Assembly: GCF_029714325.1 (NCBI RefSeq)
Contig: NZ_CP121666.1
Location: forward strand, 2,046,001 to 2,110,000
Reading direction: 5' to 3'
Source of the DNA: Bradyrhizobium sp. CB1717
GTDB taxonomy: Bacteria; Pseudomonadota; Alphaproteobacteria; Rhizobiales; Xanthobacteraceae
Length of the DNA: 64,000 nucleotides
The position numbers and the translations under genes were made by a program. The notes below the pieces were generated by a model. The model did not search any database and had not been told where the DNA came from. It worked only from the letters and a program-made list of their open reading frames with translations. Below, one piece after another: positions 14,782 to 23,943 of the stretch. Each line of letters opens with the position of its first letter. Position 1 is the first letter of the stretch.

Positions 14782-17700
14782 CTACGCGACCTCCCGCTCC
14801 GGCGAGGACGCCTGCTCGCGGGCCATCGTCGTTGCCGTGACATAGTCGGTCTTGCCGGTGCCGAGCAGCGGCACCTTGTCGACCACCATGATCGTCGCGG
14901 GAACGGTCAGCTCGGAGGCGCCGATCGTCTTGGCCTGGCCCTGCATCGCGCTGCGCTCGGCATTCTTCTCCGTGGTCAGCAGCACGATGCGCTCGCCCTT
15001 GCGCTGGTCCGGGATCGACACGGCGACCGAAGCGGCCTGCGGCCACAGCGCCGTCGCGATGGCCTCGACCGCCGACAGCGAGACCATTTCGCCCGCGATC
15101 TTGGCAAAGCGCTTGGCGCGGCCCTTGATGGTGATGAAACCGGCGGCGTCGATCGCCACGATGTCGCCGGTGTCGTGCCAGCCTTCGGGAAGCTTTTCCA
15201 GCACGCCGGGATTTTCGGCCCGCAAGTAGCCGAGCATCACGTTCGGCCCGCGCACCGAGAGGCGGCCGCCTTCCTCGATGCCGGGGACCGGATCGAGACG
15301 GCTTTCCATCAGCGGCGACAGGCGGCCGACGGTGCCGGGACGGTTGGCCATCGGTGTGTTCATCGCCAGCACCGGCGCCGTCTCGGTGACGCCATAGCCT
15401 TCGAGAATGCGGATGCCGTAGCGCTCCATGAACACCTGCCGCGTGCGGTCCTTGACCGCCTCGGCACCGGCGATCACGAGACGCAGGGTGCGGAAGTCGT
15501 AGGCATGCGCCGAGCGCGCATAGCCGGTGAGGAACGTGTCGGTGCCGAACAGGATGGTGGCGCCGGTCTGGTAGATCAGCTCGGGCACGATCCGGTAGTG
15601 CAGCGGGGAGGGGTACATGTAGATCGGAATGCCCGCGAGCATCGGCATCATCATTCCACCGGTTAGGCCGAAGGAGTGGAACACCGGCAGCACGTTGAAC
15701 ACCTTGTCGTTGGCGTTGGCGTCGACCCGCGCCAGCGCCTGCGCGGCATTGGCGAGGATGTTGCGGTGGGACAGCACCACGCCCTTCGGCGTGCCCTCCG
15801 AGCCCGAGGTGAACAGCACGACGGCCGGATCATTCGCCTGGCGGGACACGCGCGGCTTGGTGCCCGCGAGCAGGCCCTTGATCTTGTCGGCCAGGCCAAT
15901 CGAGGCGCGAACGTCCTCGAGATAGACTACTCGCGCTTCCGCGGAGATCGCGGCCATCAGCTTGTCGAGCTTGCCCTTCTCGATGAAGGCTTTTGACGTC
16001 AGCACGGTCTTGACCTGCGCGGCCTTCATGGCGGCGAGGACGTTGACCGGGCCGGCCGAGAAGTTGAGCATCGCCGGCACGCGGCCGATGCTTTGCAGCG
16101 CCATGAAGACGACGGCGACGCCCGCGGAGTTCGGCAGCAGCACGCCGACATTCTCGCCGGCGGAGGTGCCGTCTTCCAGCTTCCGGCTCAGGACCTGCGC
16201 GCCGAGGATCAGCTTGCGATAGGTCAGCTTGGTGCCGAGCGCGTCCTCGATGATCACCTTGCCGGTGTCGCGGTCGCGATAGGCGTGCCCGAGCGCCTCG
16301 AACAGGGTGTGATCGAGCATGGCGTTCTTGACCATCGCGTCGATCATCACGTCCTGGAGTGCGGCGCCGGCGGCATTGCGGCGTGCCTTGCCCTTCAGCG
16401 CCTCATCGACCGGCAGCTTGACCGGCGGCAGGATCGTCACCGTCACCCGCGGAAACCACGAGCGCTTGATCTGGCTAGAGTTGAGGTAGCTGAGATGCGA
16501 GCGCTGGGCGCCTTCGATGCGGACGGGCACGACGACGGCGTCGGCCTTGTCCGCGATCATCGCGGTGCCGTCATAGACCTTCATCAACGACCCGGAGACC
16601 GTGATGCGTCCTTCCGGGAAGATGACGACAGGCTCGCCCGCGGCGACGAGCTTGATCAGGTCGCGGGCGGCGAGCGGCTTGGTCGGATCCATGGTGTAAT
16701 GCTTGACCACGCGCAGGAACGGCTTGGCCCACCAGGCTTTGGCAATGCCGGTATCGACCGCGAAGCTCGCGTCGATCGGCAGCACGGCGTGCAGCAGCGG
16801 CCCGTCGATCAGGCTGACATGGTTGGGCGCGATCAGCATGCGCGTGCCCGGAGGCGGCAGGTTTTCGAGGCCACGCACCTCGGTGCGGAAGAGGGCGCGG
16901 AACAAGAGTCCGCCGGCATCGCGCACGCCTTCCTTGCCCCATTTCGTCAGCACGAACCACACCGCGCCGAAGCTGGCGAGGCCGAGGCCGAAGAAGATCC
17001 AGCCGACATGCAGCCCACCCGCCTGCAACAGCGCGACGAACAGCGAGCCGATCACCATGAAGGCAGCCTGGAGCACGTTGCCGGCGGCGATGATGCGGGC
17101 GCGCTCGGAAGGTTCCGACCAGGCCTGGACCGCGGCGAAGGACGGGACGACGAACAGGCCGCCGCCGAACGCGAAGGCGACGAAGTCGGCCAGCATGCGC
17201 AGCCCCGCGAACGAGGTCGCGAAATCGACCGCGGTGATGTCCTGGCCCTTGGTGGTCACACCGATGGCCCAGGCGAGATCGAGGCCGGCAAACCCCATGA
17301 TGACGGCGCCGATCGGCACCAGCGCGAGGTTCGGGCGAACGTGGCTCAGGCTTGCGGCAAACAGCGAGCCGATGGCGATGCCGATCGCGAAGATCGCAAG
17401 ACATAGCGTCACCACGCCCTCGGTGCCGCCGACCACCTCCTTGATCAGCGCCGGCAGCAGCGACAGCACGATGGCCCCGACCAGCCAGAACCAGGAGACG
17501 ATCACGGTGCCGTCCCACAGCCGGTGGTCGGCGTAGAGCGTCTTGAGCAGGCCGAGCGTCGAGGTCCAGGGATTGGCGTCGACGGGCAGATCGGGCGCGG
17601 AGGGCGTTGTCTGCGGAATGCGGGAGGCGAAAGCCCAGGACAGCAGGGCCAGCACGATCACGGCGGATGCGACCCAGCCCATATGCGCCGAGCCGGCCAC

Positions 17701-18186
17701 GAACTGGCCGCCGGCGACGGTGCCGAGCAGAATGGCCATGAAGGTCGCGCCTTCGACCAGCGCGTTGCCGGTCGCGAGCTCGCCGAGCTCGAGCTGGTCC
17801 GGCAGCATGGCGTATTTCACGGGGCCGAACAGGGCGGCGATGGTGCCGAACAGTGCGAGCGCTGCGAACAGCAGCGGCACCGAATGCAGGAAGAAGCCGG
17901 CGGCGGCAAAACCTGCGGCGAAGATCTCGACGAATTTGAGCCGCCGTGCGACGACGGACTTGACGTATTTGTCGGCGAGTTGGCCGCCGAGCCCGGACAG
18001 GATGAAGTAGGGGAAGATGAAGACGGCGCCTGCCACCGTCACCAGCGCATCGCCATGGCCGGTCGCGGCACTGTAAAGCAGGATGATGACGAGTGCGTTC
18101 TTGAGCACGTTGTCATTGAGCGCCGAAAAGAATTGCGCCCAGAACAGCGGCGCGAAGCGGCGTGACGACATCAATTCCCTGATCAT
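14782..18186 (-). CDS. LplT-PlsC-acyl-ACP synthetase fusion (acyl-[ACP]-phospholipid O-acyltransferase)
   Basis: 1134 residues, three proteins in one. Residues 1 to about 420 are an MFS/LplT-like lysophospholipid flippase (QFFSALNDNVLKNALVI near the start). About 430-620 is a PlsC-type 1-acylglycerolphosphate acyltransferase with the H-x4-D box NHVSLIDG (around residue 452) and FPEGR. About 650-1120 is an AMP-binding acyl-ACP synthetase with the P-loop FTSGSEGTPKG near 790 and late motif GWHDTGD. The activities correspond to E. coli LplT and Aas, joined in order for re-acylation of lysophospholipids at the inner membrane. I chose the ATG at 18186; an alternative ATG lies at 18171. It is followed closely by an alpha/beta hydrolase. 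Confidence 0.9.
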   Translation of the reverse strand: MIRELMSSRRFAPLFWAQFFSALNDNVLKNALVIILLYSAATGHGDALVTVAGAVFIFPYFILSGLGGQLADKYVKSVVARRLKFVEIFAAGFAAAGFFLHSVPLLFAALALFGTIAALFGPVKYAMLPDQLELGELATGNALVEGATFMAILLGTVAGGQFVAGSAHMGWVASAVIVLALLSWAFASRIPQTTPSAPDLPVDANPWTSTLGLLKTLYADHRLWDGTVIVSWFWLVGAIVLSLLPALIKEVVGGTEGVVTLCLAIFAIGIAIGSLFAASLSHVRPNLALVPIGAVIMGFAGLDLAWAIGVTTKGQDITAVDFATSFAGLRMLADFVAFAFGGGLFVVPSFAAVQAWSEPSERARIIAAGNVLQAAFMVIGSLFVALLQAGGLHVGWIFFGLGLASFGAVWFVLTKWGKEGVRDAGGLLFRALFRTEVRGLENLPPPGTRMLIAPNHVSLIDGPLLHAVLPIDASFAVDTGIAKAWWAKPFLRVVKHYTMDPTKPLAARDLIKLVAAGEPVVIFPEGRITVSGSLMKVYDGTAMIADKADAVVVPVRIEGAQRSHLSYLNSSQIKRSWFPRVTVTILPPVKLPVDEALKGKARRNAAGAALQDVMIDAMVKNAMLDHTLFEALGHAYRDRDTGKVIIEDALGTKLTYRKLILGAQVLSRKLEDGTSAGENVGVLLPNSAGVAVVFMALQSIGRVPAMLNFSAGPVNVLAAMKAAQVKTVLTSKAFIEKGKLDKLMAAISAEARVVYLEDVRASIGLADKIKGLLAGTKPRVSRQANDPAVVLFTSGSEGTPKGVVLSHRNILANAAQALARVDANANDKVFNVLPVFHSFGLTGGMMMPMLAGIPIYMYPSPLHYRIVPELIYQTGATILFGTDTFLTGYARSAHAYDFRTLRLVIAGAEAVKDRTRQVFMERYGIRILEGYGVTETAPVLAMNTPMANRPGTVGRLSPLMESRLDPVPGIEEGGRLSVRGPNVMLGYLRAENPGVLEKLPEGWHDTGDIVAIDAAGFITIKGRAKRFAKIAGEMVSLSAVEAIATALWPQAASVAVSIPDQRKGERIVLLTTEKNAERSAMQGQAKTIGASELTVPATIMVVDKVPLLGTGKTDYVTATTMAREQASSPEREVA

Positions 18187-18541
18187 GACTAGTCCTGTTT
18201 TGGAAAGGCAGCCTGAGGTTGTTGCTTTGGCGGTGAAAGTGTCACGACCGGAAGGGCGTGGGACGAGCGATTGCAGAGTGACTGTTGTCGTCGGTCTGCT
18301 CTGTCCCCTTGGTCCCTCTGATCCTGTTGGTCTCCAAATGGTCTCGTTAGGTTCGCAAATTTCCCGTTGCGGCCACGTCAGCTTTGGGCGGAAGGGCCGC
18401 TCTGACCCGGATATGCGACGGGCCGTGAGCAAAAACTGAACCGCACCGGTTAGGCTCGCGACATCGGCTGCGAATGTCGGCAAATGGTAAGCCCTTCATT
18501 GCGGCCTTTCCTTGCATTCGAGCCGTTTCGCGGCGCGCGTC
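18187..18541. other. 355-base intergenic region upstream of the acyltransferase fusion
   Basis: I see no gene here in any frame with plausible codon use. It must contain the promoter of the fusion gene, which reads leftward, and the end of the small minus-strand gene. No clear -35/-10 pair, palindrome or terminator was recognised, and the TetR-type dyads found further right are not repeated here. Confidence 0.4.
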
Positions 18542-18808
18542 TCAGGTGAGATGGGCGAGGTGGCGAAAGGGCGAGAGGCGACCAAGCAGGCTGAACCGGC
18601 GGCCTTCGCGACGGACGCGGCCACGGTTGGCCCGCCACATCCGGAAGGTCGCGCGCCGCTCGGCGAGCACGCCGGCAATGTCGCAGGCGTTCGCGATGCG
18701 ATCGATCGGGCCCATCGCGAACTTGAGCAGGGCCCGGCCGAGGTCGGTCACGAGGGCTGCGGCGTCATCGACGAAGGTGGCGGCGATATCAACAGCGAGG
18801 GTTTGCAT
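18542..18808 (-). CDS. small basic hypothetical protein
   Basis: 88 residues, not recognised. The start at 18808 has ggag upstream. The N-terminal half is hydrophobic and helix-like (MQTLAVDIAATFVDDAAALV), the middle carries KFAMGPIDRIANACD, and the C-terminal third is strongly basic (RRATFRMWRANRGRVRREGR). It is divergent from the TetR gene, with two identical operator dyads in the interval, so it is probably controlled by that TetR protein. Small proteins beside TetR genes are often envelope or stress factors, but nothing here shows a function. Reading frame, RBS and divergent operator support it as real. Confidence 0.6.
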   Translation of the reverse strand: MQTLAVDIAATFVDDAAALVTDLGRALLKFAMGPIDRIANACDIAGVLAERRATFRMWRANRGRVRREGRRFSLLGRLSPFRHLAHLT

Positions 18809-18830
18809 TTTGCAGGTCTCCGGGTTAAGT

Positions 18831-18873
18831 TGAACAATGTTCACATTGGTAGCTTGAAAATGAACAATGTTCA
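18831..18873. promoter_or_regulatory. duplicate TetR operator, one copy overlapping the TetR start codon
   Basis: The dyad tgaacaatgttca (arms tgaac and gttca around aat) occurs at 18831-18843 and again at 18861-18873. The centres are exactly 30 bases apart. The second copy begins one base into the ATG at 18860 and encodes the first residues of the regulator (MNNVQ). Binding would block both transcription and the region around the start codon; the first copy lies 22 bases upstream of the divergent gene start at 18808. Confidence 0.75.
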
Positions 18874-19495
18874 AGAAGAATCGCTGCGGGACCAGAAAAA
18901 AAATCGGCGCCGGCTCCAGATCCTGGAGATCGCCCGCACCATCATTGCGCTTAAGGGATTGAGATCACTCAAGGTTCGGGACGTCGCGGAGGCCGCCGGG
19001 TGCTCGGTCGGCAGCGTCTATAACGAGTTCGGCGACTTCGACGGGGTGATCCTGACCGTCAACCGGGAGACCGTTCAGGCGCTCACGGCCCGGCTGCGTG
19101 GGGTCCCGGCAGAGGATCCCGTTCGCCAGCTCTATGGGCTTGCCGAGACCTATCTCGAATTCTTTGCGGAGCACGCCAATCTGCTGCGCTCGCTGTTCGA
19201 GCATCGGATGGAGGACGATCGTCCTTATCCGGACGACATCCTTCAGATGGTGATGGACGCCTTCGCGCTGATGCACCCGCCTTTGGTGCGGGTGCTACCG
19301 GATGCGGATGACGTGAAGATCGCGCTGCTGTCGCGCACCCTGTTCTCCGCGGTGCACGGCATCATCTCGCTCGGCCTCGAGGAGCGTATGGTGGCCGTGC
19401 CGCCGCAGATGCTGCGCCAGCAGATCGAACAGTTTATCGACGCGCATCTTGCCGGTCTCGGGATTCGGCCGGTCGGCGCAGGGTTATCTCGATGA
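18860..19495 (+). CDS. TetR/AcrR-family transcription regulator
   Basis: 211 residues. The N-terminal helix-turn-helix reads ILEIARTIIALKGLRSLKVRD then VAEAAGCSVGSVYNEFGDFD, the normal TetR layout with the recognition helix ending in Tyr-x-x-F. The C-terminal helical ligand domain contains a WHG-like stretch without its tryptophan (LLSRTLFSAVHGIISLGL). The ATG at 18860 follows a dyad operator that extends into the gene. Upstream in-frame codons to 18512 run through both operators and the opposite gene and are rejected. Targets are likely itself, the small divergent gene and perhaps the lipid genes beyond. The ligand may be an acyl compound, but that is a guess from context. Confidence 0.88.
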   Translation: MNNVQEESLRDQKKNRRRLQILEIARTIIALKGLRSLKVRDVAEAAGCSVGSVYNEFGDFDGVILTVNRETVQALTARLRGVPAEDPVRQLYGLAETYLEFFAEHANLLRSLFEHRMEDDRPYPDDILQMVMDAFALMHPPLVRVLPDADDVKIALLSRTLFSAVHGIISLGLEERMVAVPPQMLRQQIEQFIDAHLAGLGIRPVGAGLSR

Positions 19496-19505
19496 GGCGT
19501 CGCCG

Positions 19506-22160
19506 CTACCAGGCGTATCGCAGGCTCGCAGTGCCGGAATAGGTGGTGCTGCGCGCCGCGAACTCGCCGTCGAACCTGGCGGACAGCGCGACGCCGTTCG
19601 AAAACTTCAGCTCGGCACCGGCGGACGCGAGCGCGGCGTCTTTTGCCGGCGTCGCGCCATTCACGATGAAGCTCGCGCCAGGCAGCGCCTGGAATGCAGC
19701 GACGAGCGTCGGGTCGCTGACCCAATCATGCGCCCAGGCCGCGCGACCGCGCAACGTGAGGACCGAGTTCGGCGTGAGCAGTGTCGCACGATCGAAACGC
19801 GCACCGACCTCGCTCCGGGTGTCGGAGGCGGTGCGTCCCTGATAGGTCAGGCCGAAGCCGCTGCCGGCCGGATCGGTCTCGGTGTAAGTCGGCGTGCGAA
19901 ACGCCTGCGCCTGCGCTGCAGCGTATGGCGTGAAGCCGCCGATCGGCGTGGCGAAGCGATAGCCGCCCTCGATGCGGCCACCGACGGTTTGTGCGTCGAA
20001 CTTCGCGGTGAGCTGATTGCCGAACGGTGCGAGCCGGTCGGTCGACATCCAATGATTGGCCGCGGCGAGAGAAGCAGCGAAATAGGCCGGCCCGTTGCGT
20101 ATGGCGGTGTAGACGCCGGCCTGCATCGCATCGCTCTTGCCGCCGCCGATCGCCTGCGCGAGGTCCCATTTCGTGCCGCCGCCCGAGAGCGCGAAGCCGA
20201 TCAGCGCATCGCGGCTGACATGATAATCGGCACCGGCCGCAACGCCTGCGGCGCGCGCGCTCAAATCATGGCTGCCGATCACGACGGGATCGCCGCTGGT
20301 GCGATTGGTGCCGCCGAACGCCGTGCCCCAGGCCGTCCAGCGCTCCGCAAAGGCCGGAGCTTTCGTCGGCGGGGCGCCCAGAACCTTGTTGTAGGCGAGG
20401 GCAATATCCTCCGGCAGCGCGGCGCGCTCCGGGCTGAAGCCGAGCGCGGTGTCGCCGGCGCTCGTGCCACCGCGTCCGCTCACGAACGGATCGAGCATGA
20501 GGCCGAGGAACTGGCTGGTGAACTGGAACGCGCCCTGCTGCGCGCCGGTGGCAGCTTCGCCCGAGAGCTGATCGAGATTGTAGCGGAGCTGGGCGTCGCT
20601 CTGGCCTGCGAAGGAGGAGAGGAAGGGCAGGTTCGCGCCGAATGCGCTCAGTGCGCCCGCCACGGCCTTCTGGTTCTGCGTCTGGGCGACGGTGGAGAAG
20701 GCGGCCGTGTTGTAGTTGAGTGTCAGGAAGACAGAGAACCCGTCATAGCTGAGGGCGGAGGTGAAGAACTGCGGATTATATCCGTTGATCGTTATGCCGG
20801 AGAAGGTTCCGGTCAGGCCGCTCACTGCGCTGAGGATGGTATATTGCGTCGAGGAGGCGTAGGCGCCCGCAAGCGTGGTGACGGCGACGGTGCCGCCGTT
20901 CAACGTCGCGGTTACGGCGGCAATCTTGTCGGATTGTCCGGCCGCGTTGACGGAGATCGCGTAGGTCGAGCCGGCGTTGAACGTGGTATTGCCGTAGCTC
21001 GTGAGCTTACCGAGATTGCCGGGTGCGACCCTGCCACCCGACAGCACGGTGAGATCGCCGATGGCGCCGTTGCCGCCGAGGGTGCCGCCGCTGACCGTCG
21101 TCGCAACGTTGGGCATCCCGCCGTTGACGATGAGGCTGCCGCCCTGGACATCCATGGTTGCTGTGTCCGTGGTCGAGCCCGTCAGCGTCCAGATTGAGCT
21201 GCCGGTTTTTTCCAACGCCTCGAACTGCCGGAACTGCTTGGCGGCGCCGTAGGTGCTGAGGTCGAACGTGCTGTCGGCCGTTCCGCCGAATCGCAGCGTG
21301 TCCGTTCCGTTGCCGCCCAGAACCCAGCCCGTGATGTTCGAGCCTGCGCGCAGCTCGAAGACGTCGTTGCCGTCCTTGAGGTCGACAGCCCTGTTGGCGA
21401 AATTGCCGCTGATCGTGCCGGAGTTGATGACGGTGTCCTGGCTCGCCGAGCCGAAGATCGCGTAGTTCGAAGCGCTCGAGATCGTGCCGGCGTTGTTGAT
21501 GACGTTGCCGTCGCCCGCGCCGTTGAGATTGACGGCGTTGTTGTTGTTCGCCTGGACGACGCCACCCGACAGAATGCTGACCTGATTGTTGCCCGCGGCG
21601 TTGGTGATGCCGAGGCCCGTCGTTCCGGAGGTCAGATTTCCAGCAGTACCTCCGATGATGACGTTGTTGTTGCTCGAGCCATCGACAACGACCGCAATCG
21701 AACCGAGGCTCGTCGTACCAACGGTCGCACCGGCTTCTACGGTCACGGTGTTGTTGCTGCCGCCGGAGAGCGCGATGCCCGAATTGGCGGAGGTGATCGC
21801 TGCGCTGTTGAAGATATTGATCACACTGTTCGATGCCGTATCGAAGGCGATGCCAGGAGAGGCCGCGCCGTCCAGGGTTGTCGCGGCGCCGTCGCCGATA
21901 TTGACCGTGACGCCGCTGACTGCCGGGTTGGTCTGAACGGCGGTGTTCCCCGCGCCGGTGCAGGTGACGAAATCGCCCGACTGGAGCCCGAGTTGTGTAC
22001 CGCTTCCGGTGATCGCGCACGCCGCCTCTGCGGGCGCGGCGAACCATGGCAGCGTGCTAGCCATGCCGAAGGCACCGACCGCGGTGCTCAAAAGAAGCGC
22101 GTGCCGAGACGTCTTCGCGCGACGGATCCCGGGCGGGGGCAACAAACCATTCCAAAGCAC
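19506..22160 (-). CDS. autotransporter (type Va secretion) with beta-helix passenger
   Basis: About 884 residues. After a long signal peptide (ending near WFAAPAEA) comes a passenger rich in Gly, Asn, Ser, Thr and Val repeats (for example NNTVTVEAGATVG, NNNAVNLNGAGDGNVINNAG) that suit a right-handed beta-helix, with a PEP-like transition LSGGRVAPGN. From about residue 600 a C-terminal outer-membrane barrel follows (RWTAWGTAFGGTNR) ending LRYAW with a terminal aromatic. The start is a GTG at 22160 with gaggag upstream, giving MLWNGLLPP; further upstream extension overlaps non-coding DNA. The displayed activity is unknown; adhesion is only a family-level guess. It converges on the TetR gene with ten bases between. 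Confidence 0.88.
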   Translation of the reverse strand: MLWNGLLPPPGIRRAKTSRHALLLSTAVGAFGMASTLPWFAAPAEAACAITGSGTQLGLQSGDFVTCTGAGNTAVQTNPAVSGVTVNIGDGAATTLDGAASPGIAFDTASNSVINIFNSAAITSANSGIALSGGSNNTVTVEAGATVGTTSLGSIAVVVDGSSNNNVIIGGTAGNLTSGTTGLGITNAAGNNQVSILSGGVVQANNNNAVNLNGAGDGNVINNAGTISSASNYAIFGSASQDTVINSGTISGNFANRAVDLKDGNDVFELRAGSNITGWVLGGNGTDTLRFGGTADSTFDLSTYGAAKQFRQFEALEKTGSSIWTLTGSTTDTATMDVQGGSLIVNGGMPNVATTVSGGTLGGNGAIGDLTVLSGGRVAPGNLGKLTSYGNTTFNAGSTYAISVNAAGQSDKIAAVTATLNGGTVAVTTLAGAYASSTQYTILSAVSGLTGTFSGITINGYNPQFFTSALSYDGFSVFLTLNYNTAAFSTVAQTQNQKAVAGALSAFGANLPFLSSFAGQSDAQLRYNLDQLSGEAATGAQQGAFQFTSQFLGLMLDPFVSGRGGTSAGDTALGFSPERAALPEDIALAYNKVLGAPPTKAPAFAERWTAWGTAFGGTNRTSGDPVVIGSHDLSARAAGVAAGADYHVSRDALIGFALSGGGTKWDLAQAIGGGKSDAMQAGVYTAIRNGPAYFAASLAAANHWMSTDRLAPFGNQLTAKFDAQTVGGRIEGGYRFATPIGGFTPYAAAQAQAFRTPTYTETDPAGSGFGLTYQGRTASDTRSEVGARFDRATLLTPNSVLTLRGRAAWAHDWVSDPTLVAAFQALPGASFIVNGATPAKDAALASAGAELKFSNGVALSARFDGEFAARSTTYSGTASLRYAW

Positions 22161-22392
22161 CTGCAAACTCCTCTCACGGCACGGTCCGAGTGGATTCGAG
22201 CCGCAACGTTGGCCGGTGCTATGCTTAGCGGCGGAGGTCTCCGCCATCGTGGATCGGCGCGCAAGGCGGTATGGCGTAATGCGAAGGCGAGGCAATTTTG
22301 GGAGAAATGTGGCTGCGGTGTCACATAGCTGCGCCGTCTCGACGCCGTTCGATGACGTCCGCAAGCGGGTGGGAGGGGCCGCCGGCGCCCGA

Positions 22393-23706
22393 TCAGCCTC
22401 GCGCCACGACGGCTTCACGCGGCCGGGCTGCAACGACGAGGACGTCCGGCCGCCCGCTGTCGACCTGGACCCGGTTGCGTCCCTTTTCCTTGGCGCGGTA
22501 GCAGGCGGCATCCGCGCGCCGCATCGCCTCCTCGAGCGTGGTGTCGCGGTCGGCGATGCAGGTGACGCCGACGCTGGCGGTCACCGCGAAGCCGCGATCG
22601 TCCCAGGTGAAGCTGAACAGCTCGAGCGATCGTCGCAGCCGTTCGGCGATGTCGACGGTGTTCGACGGCGAGCACTGTGGCAGGATCAGGCCGAACTCAT
22701 CGCCGCCGAGCCGGGCCACCAGATCATGCGGCCGTCGGTCCCGTTGCAGGAGGCTGGAGACCTGGCAGAGCAGGCGGTCGCCCGCGAGATGGCCGCAGCT
22801 GTCGTTGACGTTCTTGAACTGGTCGAGGTCGAGCAGGATCAGCCCCAGCGGACCCGCCGCGACATTGTCCAGCTCGCCTTGCAGGCGCGCCTCGAAGGCG
22901 CGGCGGTTGGAAAGGCCTGTCAACCAGTCGTGCGATGCCTGCCAGGCGAGGCGCTCCTTCTCCGCATGTAGTGCGTCTTCGAAGGCCTGTCGCTGCAGCA
23001 CCAGCCGTCGCGTGTGCCAGATCAGGAGCAGGATCAGGGTCGCGGCGGTCGCGATGTTGATGCAGGTGAGCGTCACCTTGATGGCGCGGGAGCCTTCGCC
23101 GAGCACAGTGGAGAAGCGCTTGGCATGCACCGTGAATTGGGCGTTGAGCTCCGAGAGCCTCGCCGACAGGAATTGCAGACGGCCGTTGTCCCGAACGGGG
23201 CCCTTCGCCAGCTCGGACCGGATGACCTCGCCGAAGACGCTCAGCTCCAGCAGCATGGGATCGGTGGCGGTCCACTCGCGGATCGCTTCCTGGAGGAAAC
23301 TGACGCCACTGAAGTAGCGAAACAGCCAGATCAATCCCGGAACGTCATCGGGATGGTTGCCGCCTTGCAGGAAGCCGATGCGGGCAGCCTCGACGTCGAC
23401 CGGAGCGCGCTCGAGCGCCCAGCGTGCGAACTCGTCGCCGATGGGCACGGCGAGCGAGGCCTGATACTGCGCGAACTGGCTCGGTTCGCCCGAATGCAGA
23501 TAGAGATTGAGGAAATAGACCGCGTTCTTCTGCGAGCGCGACCATAGCGCTTCACCCGCGACATAGGCGCGGACCGACGACATCACCTCGAGGCTGAATC
23601 CTGCAATCGTCGCCTGGAGCACGACGACCATCACGAAAGGCGAGACGAGCTTGATGACGTGAAGGAAGCTGCGTTCCTTCGTCGACGACGCTGTTCTGCG
23701 AAACAC
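22393..23706 (-). CDS. membrane-bound diguanylate cyclase (GGDEF)
   Basis: 437 residues making c-di-GMP. The N-terminus has a transmembrane helix (about 17-37), a periplasmic helical sensor region of about 150 residues, a second helix near 215-235, and a short coiled coil. The GGDEF domain has an intact active site LGGDEFGLILPQ and, exactly five residues upstream, the inhibitory I-site RPHD. No EAL domain is present. The start is GTG at 23706 with gggga upstream. No obvious operon partner; it faces the autotransporter gene across a 230-base gap and shares its strand. With the HD-GYP protein at 34111 it makes both a synthase and a hydrolase of c-di-GMP in this window. Confidence 0.92.
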   Translation of the reverse strand: MFRRTASSTKERSFLHVIKLVSPFVMVVVLQATIAGFSLEVMSSVRAYVAGEALWSRSQKNAVYFLNLYLHSGEPSQFAQYQASLAVPIGDEFARWALERAPVDVEAARIGFLQGGNHPDDVPGLIWLFRYFSGVSFLQEAIREWTATDPMLLELSVFGEVIRSELAKGPVRDNGRLQFLSARLSELNAQFTVHAKRFSTVLGEGSRAIKVTLTCINIATAATLILLLIWHTRRLVLQRQAFEDALHAEKERLAWQASHDWLTGLSNRRAFEARLQGELDNVAAGPLGLILLDLDQFKNVNDSCGHLAGDRLLCQVSSLLQRDRRPHDLVARLGGDEFGLILPQCSPSNTVDIAERLRRSLELFSFTWDDRGFAVTASVGVTCIADRDTTLEEAMRRADAACYRAKEKGRNRVQVDSGRPDVLVVAARPREAVVARG

Positions 23707-23943
23707 CCTGCGTTCCCCAAATCGCTCAACGACCCCAGCGGAGCGGTTGCGCCTGCAACGTCAAGTAGAGGAGAAGGTTGCTTAACTCGACCTGAAAAAT
23801 GCAGGGACTGCGTCGCAGGGTGAAGGCGTCGTGAAGCGGATGGCCGCAGATCGCTTCAAATACCGAGAAAGCGGAACTGACGCGGTATCGGCCAATCAAT
23901 GCCGCGCATTCGTCGCGTGCTGTTTACCCGACCGAGAGGATTG

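Noticed and set aside
18512..18859. Longer TetR start reaching 18512
   Set aside because: The extension is antisense to the 88-residue gene and crosses both operators; it adds no conserved sequence.
19449..21197. 582-codon plus-strand frame opposite the autotransporter
   Set aside because: It overlaps the strongly supported autotransporter barrel and encodes a low-complexity Arg/Ala/Gly sequence.
22161..22511. Longer start for the autotransporter
   Set aside because: The GTG at 22160 has a good ribosome binding site and gives a normal signal peptide; the upstream residues are not signal-like.
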